Counted from the first letter of the stretch, positions 23,567 to 32,870 are shown. The stretch is DNA of 38,759 nucleotides from Dehalococcoidia bacterium (GCA_035310145.1 DATGEL010000099.1:1-38759); one strand, 5' to 3'. A program made the numbers and translations. The notes: a model not told the origin generated them from the letters alone.

Positions 23567-24838
23567 GTGCCGCGCGACGCGATCGCCATCTGCCTCTTCG
23601 CCGTCACCATCGCCGCGGTACTGATCCGCCCGTGCGGCCTCTCGGAGGGTGCAGCCGCCAGCCTGGGTGCGCTGCTGGCCGTCGCCTGCGGTGCGGTCAG
23701 CGCCGCGCAAGCCTGGCAGGCGGTCGCCGCGCAGTGGAACGTGCTGCTCTTCTTCGTTGGGCTGTTGCTGGTCTGCCGCGTGGCGGAAGACGCCGGGATC
23801 TTCCAGTGGACGGCGCTGGCCGCGGCGCGGCGCGCCCGTGGCAGTTGCACGCGGCTTTTCCTCAACCTCTGCCTCGCCGGCGTGCTGCTGACCACGCTGC
23901 TCTCCAACGACGCCACCGCCCTGTTGCTGACCACGACCGTGCTGGCCCTGACGCAGGCGGTCGAGGTGCCGCCGCTGCCCTTCGCCCTGGCCTGCGCCTT
24001 CATCGCCAACAGCGCCTCGCTGACGTTGCCCGTCAGCAATCCGCTCAACGTGCTCGTGCTCGGCACGGACGGCGTGCGGCTGCACAGCTATCTGCTGGCG
24101 ACGCTGCCCGCGAGTCTGCTGTCGATCGCCGTGACGATCGGCCTGCTCTGGTTCGGCTTCCGCCGGAGGCTGGCCGGCGGCTTCGACACGCAGAAGCTGC
24201 CGGCGCTCTCGCAGACGGTCACAGACCGCGCCGGATTTCGCGTCACCCTGTGCGGCCTGGCAGCGCTGGCCGTCGCCTATCTCGTCGCCTCGCATATGGG
24301 TTGGCCGGTGAGCGTGCCGGTGCTCGTGGCCGGGGCCGCGTTGGCAGCGGTGGCGCTGATCGCGGGCTGGATGCCGGCCCGCGGCTTCACGCGGGCGCCG
24401 TGGGAGATCCTGCCCTTCGTCGCCGGCCTGTTGGTGCTGGTCCGCGCTCTGGAGCGCGGCGGCCTCACCGCTCAGCTCGCCAGTGCCTTGCTCACACTCG
24501 ACCGGCACGGCCCGCTCGCCGGCGTGGTCGGCGCCACCGCGATCAGCGCCGCCGGCGCGAACCTGATCAACAACCTGCCGATGGGCGCGGTGATGCTCTC
24601 GGCCCTGCACGCGGCCGGCCCTGGTCACCCGGCATTGCTCTACGGCACGCTGCTGGGCAGCGACATCGGCCCGAACCTCACCGTGCTCGGCTCGCTCTCC
24701 TCGCTGCTCTGGCTGCTGCTGCTGCGCCGGCGCGGCGTTGCGGTCCGTGCCCGCGACTTTGCCCGCTGGGGACTGGTGCTCACGCCGGTGCTGCTGCTCA
24801 GCGGCTCGCTCGCCATCGCGCTTAGCCTCGGACATTGA
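23567..24838 (+). CDS. ArsB/NhaD-type ion transporter
   Basis: A 423-aa membrane protein with about ten to twelve hydrophobic segments. Two repeat-like halves carry the signature turns LLSNDATALLLTTTVLAL and SAAGANLINNLPMGAVML, followed by GSDIGPNLTVLGSLSSLLWLLLLRRRG, the pattern of the ArsB arsenite/antimonite carriers and related ion transporters. Arsenite export is possible, but no arsR, arsC or arsA gene is adjacent, so the transported ion is not assigned. GTG 23567 follows CGGAG and gives VPRDAIAICLF, just before the first helix. Confidence 0.82.
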   Translation: MPRDAIAICLFAVTIAAVLIRPCGLSEGAAASLGALLAVACGAVSAAQAWQAVAAQWNVLLFFVGLLLVCRVAEDAGIFQWTALAAARRARGSCTRLFLNLCLAGVLLTTLLSNDATALLLTTTVLALTQAVEVPPLPFALACAFIANSASLTLPVSNPLNVLVLGTDGVRLHSYLLATLPASLLSIAVTIGLLWFGFRRRLAGGFDTQKLPALSQTVTDRAGFRVTLCGLAALAVAYLVASHMGWPVSVPVLVAGAALAAVALIAGWMPARGFTRAPWEILPFVAGLLVLVRALERGGLTAQLASALLTLDRHGPLAGVVGATAISAAGANLINNLPMGAVMLSALHAAGPGHPALLYGTLLGSDIGPNLTVLGSLSSLLWLLLLRRRGVAVRARDFARWGLVLTPVLLLSGSLAIALSLGH

Positions 24839-24951
24839 GCGTGATCGCGCCGCTTGCGAGAGGCGGAGGCCGGGCATACGGTGGAAACCGGGCGGCGTGC
24901 CGCGGGTGACAGGCTCCGGGCCGTCCGCGCCGATGCCGCGGGGAGGCCAAG

Positions 24952-26250
24952 ATGACCAGCACGACGAAGCGAGACGATGCGTCGCAGGCCGAGCCAACGC
25001 TGGACGGCCTCGCGCTGCCCTCCGGCGCGGCCGCCGCGATCGAAACGGCGCTGCGCTATCCGCTGTACGACGCGATCCTCTCGCGGCGCGCCCGCCGTTT
25101 CGCCGTGGGCGCCGAGCTGCCGGGCGGTCCGACCGCCTGGCGTTCCGCGACGCCGCCGCTGCCGCTCAGCGCCGTCGAGCAGGATCTGCTGGCCGCGGCG
25201 GGCACCGGCCTTTCCGGCCTGCAGCTCGGCGACTGGTCGTACGCCGACCGTGGCGGCCGGCCCACCGGGGGCAACGCCCTGGCCGCCTTTGCGGGACGCA
25301 CCGGCGCCTCGCCCTGCGGCATCCAGGCGGCGCAGCTATTCATGACCGACGACGAGCAGACCTCGCTGATCGCCGTGCGCCGCCATCTGCCGTCGCGCGG
25401 GCAGCCGGACGCCCTGGCCTGCGCCGTCGATGGCGTGCGCCGCCACCGCATCCACGTGCTCGACCATCGGGTCGAGATCCCGCGGCAGGCGCCGATCATG
25501 CCCGCCTTCAACCACTGGGACGTGAACGTGCCGGGCAGCACGGTGTTCATGCCCGTCTCCGACCTGACGCGCGGGCTGATCAACAACCTGCTGATGTACC
25601 TGGACGATCCGCACAACTACTACATCGTTGACACACGCTATGCCGAGGAGCCGCTGAAGGGCTTCTCCTGGCTGAACCATGAGCGCGTACTGGACCTGGG
25701 AGAGATCGAGCGCGGCGTCTTCACCGATCTCGTCGGCGTCGAGCCGGCGCTGATGGGCGAGAATATCTACCTGGCGCTGCAGGCGATCGGCCTGGGCGGC
25801 TGGCTCTTCTCCGCGCCGCGCGCGGCCGCGCTGCTCGGCGCGCTCGGCTTCCGCTTCGAGGCGGGCCGGCCGCTCGGCCTGGACGGGGTGTTCGAGCCGC
25901 TGGTGGCGCCCTACGTGAGCGGGCCGGAGGCGGCGGTGCAGGCGATCCTCGACGAAAAGTGGGGCGAGGGCGGCGCCTACGCCGGCGCGGAGACGCCGTT
26001 TGCGCCGCGCCTCTCCGTCGACCACCAGATTCCGCGCACCAGCGAGCGGGCCGTCGAAGCGGCCATCGCCCTCTACGCCTACTGCGTGCGGCGCTACGGC
26101 CACTTCCCGGCGACGATTCCGCCCGTGGCGCCGGGCGTCTGGGTGCAGGCGCACCACCTGGAGACGGCGTTCTACGACCACTACTACGGCCCCGGCTCCT
26201 ATCCGGAGACGGTGCACCAGCACATGGCCGTCTGGCACGGCGCGGCGTAG
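24952..26250 (+). CDS. Conserved protein, possibly nitroreductase-like, unknown function
   Basis: A 432-aa soluble protein. ATG 24952 follows GGGGAGG. Near the N-terminus YPLYDAILSRRARRFAVG resembles the first helix of nitroreductase-fold enzymes, and PLSAVEQDLLAAAGTGLSGLQLGDW matches the following helix. The middle and C-terminal parts (AFNHWDVNVPGSTVFMPVSDLTRGLINNLLMYL, HFPATIPPVAPGVWVQAHHLETAFYDHYYGPG) are well structured but I do not recognise a named family. It is probably a flavin enzyme or a derived relative; that is an inference from the first 90 residues only. It lies 113 bases after the ArsB-like gene on the same strand and converges on the subtilisin gene with a 7-base gap. Confidence 0.65.
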   Translation: MTSTTKRDDASQAEPTLDGLALPSGAAAAIETALRYPLYDAILSRRARRFAVGAELPGGPTAWRSATPPLPLSAVEQDLLAAAGTGLSGLQLGDWSYADRGGRPTGGNALAAFAGRTGASPCGIQAAQLFMTDDEQTSLIAVRRHLPSRGQPDALACAVDGVRRHRIHVLDHRVEIPRQAPIMPAFNHWDVNVPGSTVFMPVSDLTRGLINNLLMYLDDPHNYYIVDTRYAEEPLKGFSWLNHERVLDLGEIERGVFTDLVGVEPALMGENIYLALQAIGLGGWLFSAPRAAALLGALGFRFEAGRPLGLDGVFEPLVAPYVSGPEAAVQAILDEKWGEGGAYAGAETPFAPRLSVDHQIPRTSERAVEAAIALYAYCVRRYGHFPATIPPVAPGVWVQAHHLETAFYDHYYGPGSYPETVHQHMAVWHGAA

Positions 26251-26257
26251 CGCCGGC

Positions 26258-28066
26258 CTACGCGAGCGGCGCGTGCAGCCGCAGCCGCCAGTCCGCCGCT
26301 GTTGGGCCGGCGACGGCAGGCTGGGCGGTTGAGTTTCGCGAGACGCCGGCGCCCTGCAACTGCGCCGGCTCGGCGGCCGCGCCAACCGCGAGATCCTGCG
26401 CGATGGCGGCCGGCCGCCAGACGCCGCCGCCCGCGCGCTGTCCGCCGACGGTGAACGTGACCGTCGCTCCGGCGACGCCGCAGCCGGGCACGTCGCTTGC
26501 CGCCGAGACATAGAGTACGTAGGCCGAGCCGCCGGCGCTGCTGTAGGTCGTCGTCTGGCCGCAGGGCCGGCCGTTGACGAACGCGGCCACCGGTGTCCCG
26601 TCCGGCAGCGGCGCGCCGCCGGCGCTGACCGCGCCGTAGAAGCCGGCCGGGACGAGCCGCAGCGAGGCCGCCAGGTCGATGCGGCCGGCGCCCGACCACC
26701 CAGGCGTTGCGCCCGGCGGCAGCGGCACGGCGCCGCGCTCCACCAGGCGGCGCACCAGGTCGGGTGTGAGCAGGCTGTCTTGCGAGAGCAGCAGGTGCGC
26801 GAGGCCGGCGACCATCGGTGCGGCGAACGAGGTCCCGTCCTGCTGATCGTAGAGGTCGCGCGGCGCCTGGCGGCCAGTCTGCGGCACGGTGCTGGTGATG
26901 CGCTGGCCGGGCGCCACCACGCTGATCTCGGGACCGTAGCTGCTGAACGAGGCGCGCGTCTGGCCGCCGGGCGAGACCGCGCCGACCGCGATCACCCCGT
27001 CGACGTTGGCCGGCGCGTCGACACAGGACGAGCCGGAGTTGCCCGCGGCGCCGACCACGACAACGTTGTGCTGCTCCGCGTAGGCGATTGCGTCGATCAG
27101 GTAGCTCGGCGCCGGCAGGCAGGTGCCGCCAATGCTCATATTGACGACCCAGGCGCCGTTGTCCGTCGCATAGATCAGCCCCGCCGCCAGCGCCATGTCG
27201 AGCGGACGCACACAGTCGCCGACGCGCACCGGCATGATCGAGACGTGCGGCGAGATGCCGGCGACGCCGATGCCGTTGTTCGTCGCCGCGCCGATGATGC
27301 CGGCAACGAAGGTGCCGTGATAGAGGTAGGGACGAATGTCGGGATTCGGCTCCGGGTCCGGATCGTAGTTCGGGCAGGAGGCGTCGACATCCTGCGGATC
27401 GACGAAGTTGCAGCCGTGCTCATCGTCGCCGCAGCCCCAGGCGCCGGGGCGGGGATTCGTCCAGATCTGCCCGGCGAGGTCGGGGTGCGTGATGTCGATG
27501 CCCGAGTCCAGCACGGCGACGGTGATGCGCGAGTCGCCCTGTTGCATGTCCCATGCTTGCTCGGCGTGGATCAGCGGCAGGTACGGCTGATAGGGCTCGT
27601 ACAGCGGATCGTTGGGGTGGAAGTCGTTGTGCAGCCGCGTGAGCGGCTCGGCGCGCCGCGCGCCTGGCAGCGCCGAGAGGGCCGCGATCCCGGCCTCGAC
27701 GCTCTCGCCCGGCGGCAGCGCCACGCGGTAGACATTGAGCCGCGGGATCATGGAGATCACCGAGCCGCCGAGTGTGGCGACGCGATCCCCCGCCTCGGCG
27801 GCGTCGACATCGCCGGCGAAGGTGACGGTCGCCTGGCCCTCGATCAGGTCGGCCGGCGGCACCTCCGCCACGGCGAGCGTGCGGCCGGCCGGCGCGGCCG
27901 ACTCTGGGCGAGCCAGCGCGGCGGTGCGGACGGCGCTGAGCTCGAGCGCCGGCGGCTGGGCGTGCGCCACGAGCGCGGACACGCGGCCGGTGCAGAGCAG
28001 TGCGAGGCTGAAAGCGAGGACAGGCAGGCTTCGAGCGGGGTGGCGAACCGCAGAACGAAAGTCCAT
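26258..28066 (-). CDS. Secreted subtilisin-like serine protease (S8)
   Basis: A 602-aa exported protease. The signal peptide is MDFRSAVRHPARSLPVLAFSLALLCTG... with cleavage near AHA-Q. A propeptide-like region spans about 50-150 (YRVALPPGESVEAGIAALSALPGA). The S8 catalytic domain has Asp187 (VLDSGID), His250 (HGTFVAG), oxyanion Asn in AAGNSG, and Ser413 (GTSFAAP). The catalytic domain carries extra cysteines (CGDDEHGC, CVRP, GGTCLP, SSCVDAP) that may form disulfides. The C-terminal 130 residues form a beta-rich domain of unknown role. ATG 28066 follows CGGAG; the 51-residue upstream extension lacks a ribosome-binding site. It probably degrades extracellular protein. Confidence 0.92.
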   Translation of the reverse strand: MDFRSAVRHPARSLPVLAFSLALLCTGRVSALVAHAQPPALELSAVRTAALARPESAAPAGRTLAVAEVPPADLIEGQATVTFAGDVDAAEAGDRVATLGGSVISMIPRLNVYRVALPPGESVEAGIAALSALPGARRAEPLTRLHNDFHPNDPLYEPYQPYLPLIHAEQAWDMQQGDSRITVAVLDSGIDITHPDLAGQIWTNPRPGAWGCGDDEHGCNFVDPQDVDASCPNYDPDPEPNPDIRPYLYHGTFVAGIIGAATNNGIGVAGISPHVSIMPVRVGDCVRPLDMALAAGLIYATDNGAWVVNMSIGGTCLPAPSYLIDAIAYAEQHNVVVVGAAGNSGSSCVDAPANVDGVIAVGAVSPGGQTRASFSSYGPEISVVAPGQRITSTVPQTGRQAPRDLYDQQDGTSFAAPMVAGLAHLLLSQDSLLTPDLVRRLVERGAVPLPPGATPGWSGAGRIDLAASLRLVPAGFYGAVSAGGAPLPDGTPVAAFVNGRPCGQTTTYSSAGGSAYVLYVSAASDVPGCGVAGATVTFTVGGQRAGGGVWRPAAIAQDLAVGAAAEPAQLQGAGVSRNSTAQPAVAGPTAADWRLRLHAPLA

Positions 28067-28139
28067 CGTGGCTCCGGGCGGGAAGGATGCACGGGCGAGC
28101 ACCGGCTCACGGGCTTGTCGCGGGAGTCGCGCGCCGCGC

Positions 28140-28970
28140 TCAGTGCGCTTCGATGCGCGAGCCGCGGGCGTAGACGCCCAGCCGCTTCCACAGGGTGGTG
28201 ACGCGGCGAGCTTCTTCAAGCGCGGCCCCCTCCAGCCGCCCCTCCCAGTCGAGGTAGAAGAGATACTCCCAGGGCTTGCCGACGATCGGCCGCGACTCGA
28301 TCTTGGTCAGGTTCATGCCGGCGCCTTGCAGAACGCCCAAGAGCGTCGCCAGCGAGCCGGGCTCGTGGCGCAAACCGGCGATCACCGAGGTCTTCACCAC
28401 ACCGTCGTCCGGCGGCTCCTGCTCGGCGCGGGAGAGCACGACCATGCGCGTGAAGTTGTCGGCGTGCGATTGAATGTCGGTCGCCAGCGGCTCCAGGCCG
28501 TAGCGCACGCCGGCCAGCCGCGGCGCGATCGCGGCGGCGTCGCGCAGGCCGCGATCGGCGACCAGCTTGGCGGCGCCGGCGGTATCGAAGGCGGCTTCCG
28601 GCTCCATTGAGGGGTGGGCACGCAGGTAGTCGGCGGTCTGCGCCAGCGCCTGCGGGTGCGAGTAGACCCGGCGCACGTCCTCCAGCTTCACGCCGGGCAA
28701 TGCCAACAACTGGTAGCGCACGTGCTGATAGAGCTCGCCGACGATGAACACCGGCCGCTCGATCAGCAGGTCGTAGCTGTCGATCACGCTGCCGGCCAGC
28801 GAGTTTTCGATCGGCAGCACGCCGAAATCCGTCTGGCCGGCGAGAACGCTCTCGAACAGCGCCGCAAACGAGGGCGTTGGCACCGGCTCGACACCCTCGC
28901 CGAAGTAACCGAGCGTGGCGATCTCGCTGTTGGCGCCCGGCACGCCCTGGTAGGCCACCCGTGTCGTCAT
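28140..28970 (-). CDS. pheA: Prephenate dehydratase
   Basis: A 276-aa enzyme converting prephenate to phenylpyruvate in phenylalanine synthesis. The catalytic domain (about 1-185) has VAYQGVPGANSE, FGVLPIENSLAGSVIDSYDLL, YSHPQALAQTADYL and the C-terminal NFTRMVVLSR segment. The ACT domain (about 195-270) includes GLRHEPGSLATLLGVLQ and KIESRPIVGKPWEYLFYLD, which binds phenylalanine for feedback inhibition. It is monofunctional: no chorismate mutase is fused. ATG 28970 gives MTTRVAYQG, the standard family start; the upstream extension is rejected. The subtilisin gene follows 73 bases later on the same strand but has no evident pathway link. Confidence 0.95.
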   Translation of the reverse strand: MTTRVAYQGVPGANSEIATLGYFGEGVEPVPTPSFAALFESVLAGQTDFGVLPIENSLAGSVIDSYDLLIERPVFIVGELYQHVRYQLLALPGVKLEDVRRVYSHPQALAQTADYLRAHPSMEPEAAFDTAGAAKLVADRGLRDAAAIAPRLAGVRYGLEPLATDIQSHADNFTRMVVLSRAEQEPPDDGVVKTSVIAGLRHEPGSLATLLGVLQGAGMNLTKIESRPIVGKPWEYLFYLDWEGRLEGAALEEARRVTTLWKRLGVYARGSRIEAH

Positions 28971-29156
28971 CAACGGCTCGTCGCAGAAAATCGCTGCACG
29001 CCCGCCGCCACCTTTCGGTGCGACGGGGCCAACGCAACCTATGGTAGCATGGCCGCCGCGCGGTATTCTGTATGACGGGTCCGCGCACACGCGGCGCCGT
29101 TTCCCTGGCCTCCTTTCGCCATGTCCCCATCTCTCGTAACCACGCCGGAGCAGCAG

Positions 29157-30149
29157 ATGAACGACTCGGATATTCGCACCTACCCGCTATCGCTGACCGA
29201 GGAGGCGAACGGTATCACCGTCAGCATCCCCTGGGCGCAACGCCAGGCGAACGGGGCGGTGATCGTGCGGGTGCACGCGCAGGCGCCGCGCCACACCGCC
29301 GGCGAGCTGCTGCTCAACGAGTCCGACCTGATCGCGCTCGACCCCGACGAGCGGCCGCTGCGCACGCAGGTGCGGCGCTTCTGGGGCTACTCCACGCTTG
29401 AGGAAGTGACGCCCGCGCACATGCAGACCGCTCGCTTCGACGTCGGCTTCCGCCTCGACCTGGCGAGCAGCGGCGGCCACTGCGGCCTCTCCATCGCGCT
29501 GCTGCGCAGTTTCCGCCCCGGCGAAGGGCCGCGGGCCGTCGGAGGACCGTGGGCGTTCCGCTTCCGCGTGGCCGACGACGCCGAAGTAGCCGCCGCCGCC
29601 CAGGCCGAAGGCGCCCGCATCGAGGCGGCCCGCCTGGAAGCCGCCCGCGCCGAGGCCGCGCGGCAGGAGTCGGGTCGCCTTGACGCTGAGCGCCGCGAGG
29701 CGACCCGTCAGGAGCGGGCGCGGATCGAGGCGGCGCGGGCCGAGCGCCTGGCGTCGCTGCGCGGGGAAGCCGAGGCGGTACCCGCTGAAGCGGCGGCGCG
29801 CTTCCCGCGTCCGCCCGACGACCGCTACGAGGCGAACGGCGGTCGCCGGCCGGGCCGCTTCCTGCGACCTGAGCAGGTGGCGGGCACGGAAGAGGAAGCA
29901 CCCACCTACGACGAGCCGCCGCAGCCGCCGGCCGCGACGGTGAGCGAAGCGGCCGAGTTCGCGCCGCAGATCGTGGAGGCGGCGGTGATGGGCGCCGAGC
30001 CTGAGCTGCCGCGCCGCCCCAGCCGCCGCGGCCGCGCAGCGCGTCCCGCCAGTGGCGGAGACGAATCGGCCGAGGGAGCGCCGGCGCCCGCGCGGCGGGC
30101 GCCGCGGCGCCGGGGCTCCGGCTCACAGCCCGCCGAACCCGTTGAATAG
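29157..30149 (+). CDS. Ala/Arg/Glu-rich protein with coiled coil, unknown function
   Basis: A 330-aa product. ATG 29157 follows CGGAG; ATG 29121 in the same frame lacks a ribosome-binding site. Residues 1-140 form an ordered domain (ITVSIPWAQRQANGAVIVRVHAQAPRHTAGELLLNE, RFWGYSTLEEV). Residues of about 140-215 are a charged helix with EAARxEAARxE repeats, probably a coiled coil. The last 115 residues are Pro/Glu/Arg-rich and end in a basic RRGSGSQPAEPVE tail, likely disordered. There is no signal or membrane span. It ends 6 bases before the convergent kinase gene. I do not recognise the family; a scaffold or nucleic-acid-associated role is a guess. Confidence 0.6.
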   Translation: MNDSDIRTYPLSLTEEANGITVSIPWAQRQANGAVIVRVHAQAPRHTAGELLLNESDLIALDPDERPLRTQVRRFWGYSTLEEVTPAHMQTARFDVGFRLDLASSGGHCGLSIALLRSFRPGEGPRAVGGPWAFRFRVADDAEVAAAAQAEGARIEAARLEAARAEAARQESGRLDAERREATRQERARIEAARAERLASLRGEAEAVPAEAAARFPRPPDDRYEANGGRRPGRFLRPEQVAGTEEEAPTYDEPPQPPAATVSEAAEFAPQIVEAAVMGAEPELPRRPSRRGRAARPASGGDESAEGAPAPARRAPRRRGSGSQPAEPVE

Positions 30150-30155
30150 CCGGCT

Positions 30156-31454
30156 TTAGCCCGCCGCGGAATCGAGCGGCAGCCGCACGGTGAAGGTTGC
30201 GCCGGCGCCGGGCGTGCTCTGCACGTCGATCTGGCCGCCGTGCGCCTGCACCAGGCCGCGTGCGATCGCCAGGCCCAGGCCGGCGCCGCCGCCGGCCCGC
30301 GAGCGCGACTTGTCGCCGCGGTAGAAGCGCTCAAACACGTGCGGCAGGTCCTCCGCGGCGATCCCTTCGCCGCTGTCCGCCACGACGATCGCGAGCGTGG
30401 CCGCATCCGCCGCCGCGCCCAGGCGCACGCTGCCGCCGGCGGGGGTGTGGCGCACGGCGTTGGCCAGCAGGTTGCCGAGCACGCGGTGCAGTTTCTGCAT
30501 GTCGACGCTGATCGGCGGCAGCGCCTCGGAGAACTCGGAGCAGAGCCGCACGCCGGCACGTTCGGCCTCGGCGCGCATGGCCTCGGCCGTCTCCGTGATC
30601 AGGTCGCCGATGTCGGCCCGCTCGCGGCGCAAGCCGACGACGCCGGCCTCGATCTGGCTCAGCTCGAACAGGTCGTCGATCAGCCCGCTGAGCCGCGCGA
30701 CCTCGCCCTGCATCGCGTGGTGATAGCGCTCGATCGTCTCCGCGTCGTCCACGACGCCGTCCTCGATCGCCTCCAGCATCACGCGGATGGCGGAGAGCGG
30801 CGTGCGCAGGTCGTGGGAGACAGCGGCCAGCAGATGCCGCCTCGCGGTCTCCATCTCCAGGCGCAAGCGCTCGGCCTGCGCGAGCTGGCCGGCCATCTGG
30901 TTGAAGGCCTCACCCAGCGCCCCGATCTCATCGGCGGTGCGCACGGGCACGCGCACGCCTAACTCGCCGCCGGCCATGCGCTGCACGGCATCGGTGAGCC
31001 GCGCCAGGCCGGAGGTGATCGAGCCGGCCAGCGCCGAGGAGGCAGCCACGGCCAGCACGGCCGCGTAGCCCAGCAGCACGGCGAGCACGATCGAGTCTTT
31101 ATGGGAGATGAACATCATCGAGGCGGTGAACCAGACGTTCACCGAGACGACCACGATCGCCAGAGCGCCGGGGATCAGCAGGCGCGCAGCCAGGCCGATG
31201 CGCGGCGTCTGCTCGGCGAGGCGTACCAGCACGATCGCCAGCGCCAGCGAGCCCAGCCCCGAGGCCGCCATTGTCAGCGCCAGCAGGAGCACGTCGTGGC
31301 CCTCGCCGCCCGCGCGCGCCGCGATCGCCAGGCCGGCAAGCAGCAGACCGAGCCCGCCGGTCGCCGCCGCGGCCAGCCCCGCCCGCGGCAGCACGCCGTG
31401 CGCCGCCCCGAGCAGCCGCAGCGCGCGGTCGCTACGCCTCAAACTTGTAGCCAA
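30156..31454 (-). CDS. Membrane sensor histidine kinase (fifth gene of the radical SAM operon)
   Basis: A 432-aa kinase. Four hydrophobic segments (about 21-48, 54-80, 86-116, 121-146) leave almost no extracytoplasmic domain, so sensing is probably within the membrane. A HAMP domain (about 147-195) is followed by the HisKA H-box AAVSHDLRTPLSAIR with His214, an N-box NLLANAVRHTP, and G boxes DSGEGI and GAGLGLAIARGLV. It would phosphorylate the response regulator encoded just upstream. The TTG at 31454 overlaps the regulator's end by 23 bases; the exact start is uncertain because there is no clear ribosome-binding site and translation is probably coupled. Confidence 0.9.
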   Translation of the reverse strand: MATSLRRSDRALRLLGAAHGVLPRAGLAAAATGGLGLLLAGLAIAARAGGEGHDVLLLALTMAASGLGSLALAIVLVRLAEQTPRIGLAARLLIPGALAIVVVSVNVWFTASMMFISHKDSIVLAVLLGYAAVLAVAASSALAGSITSGLARLTDAVQRMAGGELGVRVPVRTADEIGALGEAFNQMAGQLAQAERLRLEMETARRHLLAAVSHDLRTPLSAIRVMLEAIEDGVVDDAETIERYHHAMQGEVARLSGLIDDLFELSQIEAGVVGLRRERADIGDLITETAEAMRAEAERAGVRLCSEFSEALPPISVDMQKLHRVLGNLLANAVRHTPAGGSVRLGAAADAATLAIVVADSGEGIAAEDLPHVFERFYRGDKSRSRAGGGAGLGLAIARGLVQAHGGQIDVQSTPGAGATFTVRLPLDSAAG

Positions 31455-32115
31455 TGCCCCACACCGTCTTCACGTAGGCCGGCCGCGCCGGGTCCGTCTC
31501 GATCTTGCTGCGCAGCCGGCGCACGTGAACCGTCACCGTGTTGGCGTCGCCGAAGTACTCGTAGTCCCAGACCTTGTTGAGCAGCTCCTCGCGGGTGAAG
31601 GCCCTGCCCACCGAGCCGGCGAGGAAATGCAGCAGGTCGAACTCTTTCGCCGTCAGCTCCACGCGCTGGCCGCGCAGCCAGACCACCCGCCCCGGAACGT
31701 CGATCGCCAGCTCGCCGAAGTCCAGCCGCTCGCCGTCCGGGCGCTGCACCGACGCGGCGCGGCGCAGCACGGCCTTGACGCGGGCGACCAGCTCGCGCGG
31801 GCTGAACGGCTTGGGAATGTAGTCGTCCGCGCCCAGCTCAAGGCCGATGATCCGGTCCAGCTCCTCGCCTTTGGCCGTGAGCATGATCACCGGCACCTGC
31901 GAGCGCGCCCGCAGCTTGCGGCAGACCTCCAGGCCGTCGACGCGCGGCAGCATCAGGTCAAGCACGACCAGATCGGGGCGGTGCTGCTGAGCCGCGGCCA
32001 GCGCCGCGTCGCCGTCGCCCACGCAGACGACCTCGTAGCCCTCGCGGCGCAGATACTTGCCGACGACTTCTGTGACCATCGCCTCGTCATCGACCACCAG
32101 CACGGTTTGCGTCAT
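31432..32115 (-). CDS. OmpR/PhoB-family response regulator
   Basis: A 227-aa regulator. The receiver domain has acidic residues Asp9, Asp10 and Glu11, phospho-acceptor Asp53 (VVLDLMLPRVDG), Thr80 and Lys102 (YIPKPF). The C-terminal winged helix (about 130-225) has ELTAKEFDLLHFL, the recognition helix region NTVTVHVRRLRSKIE, and ends YVKTVWGIGYKFEA. ATG 32115 overlaps the stop of the glycosyltransferase gene as ATGA. The partner kinase is the next gene. The likely target is its own operon, but no direct-repeat box could be found by eye in the 35480-35712 leader. Confidence 0.93.
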   Translation of the reverse strand: MTQTVLVVDDEAMVTEVVGKYLRREGYEVVCVGDGDAALAAAQQHRPDLVVLDLMLPRVDGLEVCRKLRARSQVPVIMLTAKGEELDRIIGLELGADDYIPKPFSPRELVARVKAVLRRAASVQRPDGERLDFGELAIDVPGRVVWLRGQRVELTAKEFDLLHFLAGSVGRAFTREELLNKVWDYEYFGDANTVTVHVRRLRSKIETDPARPAYVKTVWGIGYKFEA

Positions 32116-32870
32116 CGTCTCAGGCTCCGCACACCAGCCCGGTCCGCTCGCGCTTCCGGCCCGGCGCGATGCCCCCGTCGCATCCTTGCGTACGGCCAGT
32201 GTAGCCGAGCCAGCGTCAGCAGGATGCGAACGCTCGCGCGCAGCGTGCCGGAAAGGGTGCCGCTCACCTTGCTTTCACCCGCCAGCCGCGCCCGGTAGCG
32301 CGCCGGCCGCTCCTCGATCGCCATGCCGGCTCGGGCGGCGCGCACGATCAGCTCGATCGTCCAGCCGTAGGTGCGCTCGCGCAGGCCAAGCGAATGCAGC
32401 GCCTCCGCGCGCACCGCCTTGAACGGCGCCAGGTCGCTGATGCGGGCGCCGTCGAGCCGGCCGATCAGCCAGGCGGCCAGCCGGTTGCCCAGCCGTGCCT
32501 GCAGCGGCAGCGCACCGCCCGCCATGCCGCCGCGCTCGCGCGAGCCGAGCACCAGGTCAGCCTCGCCCGCCAGGATCGGCGCCAGCAGCTCGCCCGCGTC
32601 TTCCGCAAAATCGCTGCCGTCGCCGTCGAGGAAGAGGAAAACCTCCGCCTCCGGCGCGGCGGTCACGCCCGCCATGCAGGCGAAGCCGTAGCCCCGCCGC
32701 CGCTCGGACACGACCTCGGCGCCCGCGGCACGCGCGGCCGCGGCGGTGCCGTCGCGGCTGCCGTTGTCGACCACGATCACGCGCTGCACCAGATCGCGCG
32801 GCAGGGCACGCACGACGGCGCCGATCGCGCCTTCTTCGTCCAGTGCCGGGATCACCGCCACGACCTGCAT
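32112..32870 (-). CDS. Family 2 glycosyltransferase (polyprenyl-phosphate sugar synthase type)
   Basis: A 252-aa soluble GT2 enzyme. Typical motifs are VVAVIPALDEEGAIGAVV, VVDNGSRDGT, the metal-binding FLDGDGSD (Asp82 and Asp84), DLVLGSRE, GNRLAAWLIG, DLAPFKAVR and YGWTIELIVRAA, ending with RLAGESKVSGT. This group transfers a sugar from a nucleotide donor, often to a polyprenyl phosphate, feeding GT-C membrane enzymes. The next gene upstream encodes such a GT-C-like protein (DUF2079), which supports that role. ATG 32870 shares its A with the upstream TGA. The 62-residue longer frame is out of register with known GT2 starts. Confidence 0.88.
   Translation of the reverse strand: MQVVAVIPALDEEGAIGAVVRALPRDLVQRVIVVDNGSRDGTAAAARAAGAEVVSERRRGYGFACMAGVTAAPEAEVFLFLDGDGSDFAEDAGELLAPILAGEADLVLGSRERGGMAGGALPLQARLGNRLAAWLIGRLDGARISDLAPFKAVRAEALHSLGLRERTYGWTIELIVRAARAGMAIEERPARYRARLAGESKVSGTLSGTLRASVRILLTLARLHWPYARMRRGHRAGPEARADRAGVRSLRR

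Noticed and set aside
23339-24997. 552-codon minus-strand frame over the ArsB-like gene
   Set aside because: Gln/Arg/Glu-rich shadow; the plus strand encodes a clear multi-pass transporter.
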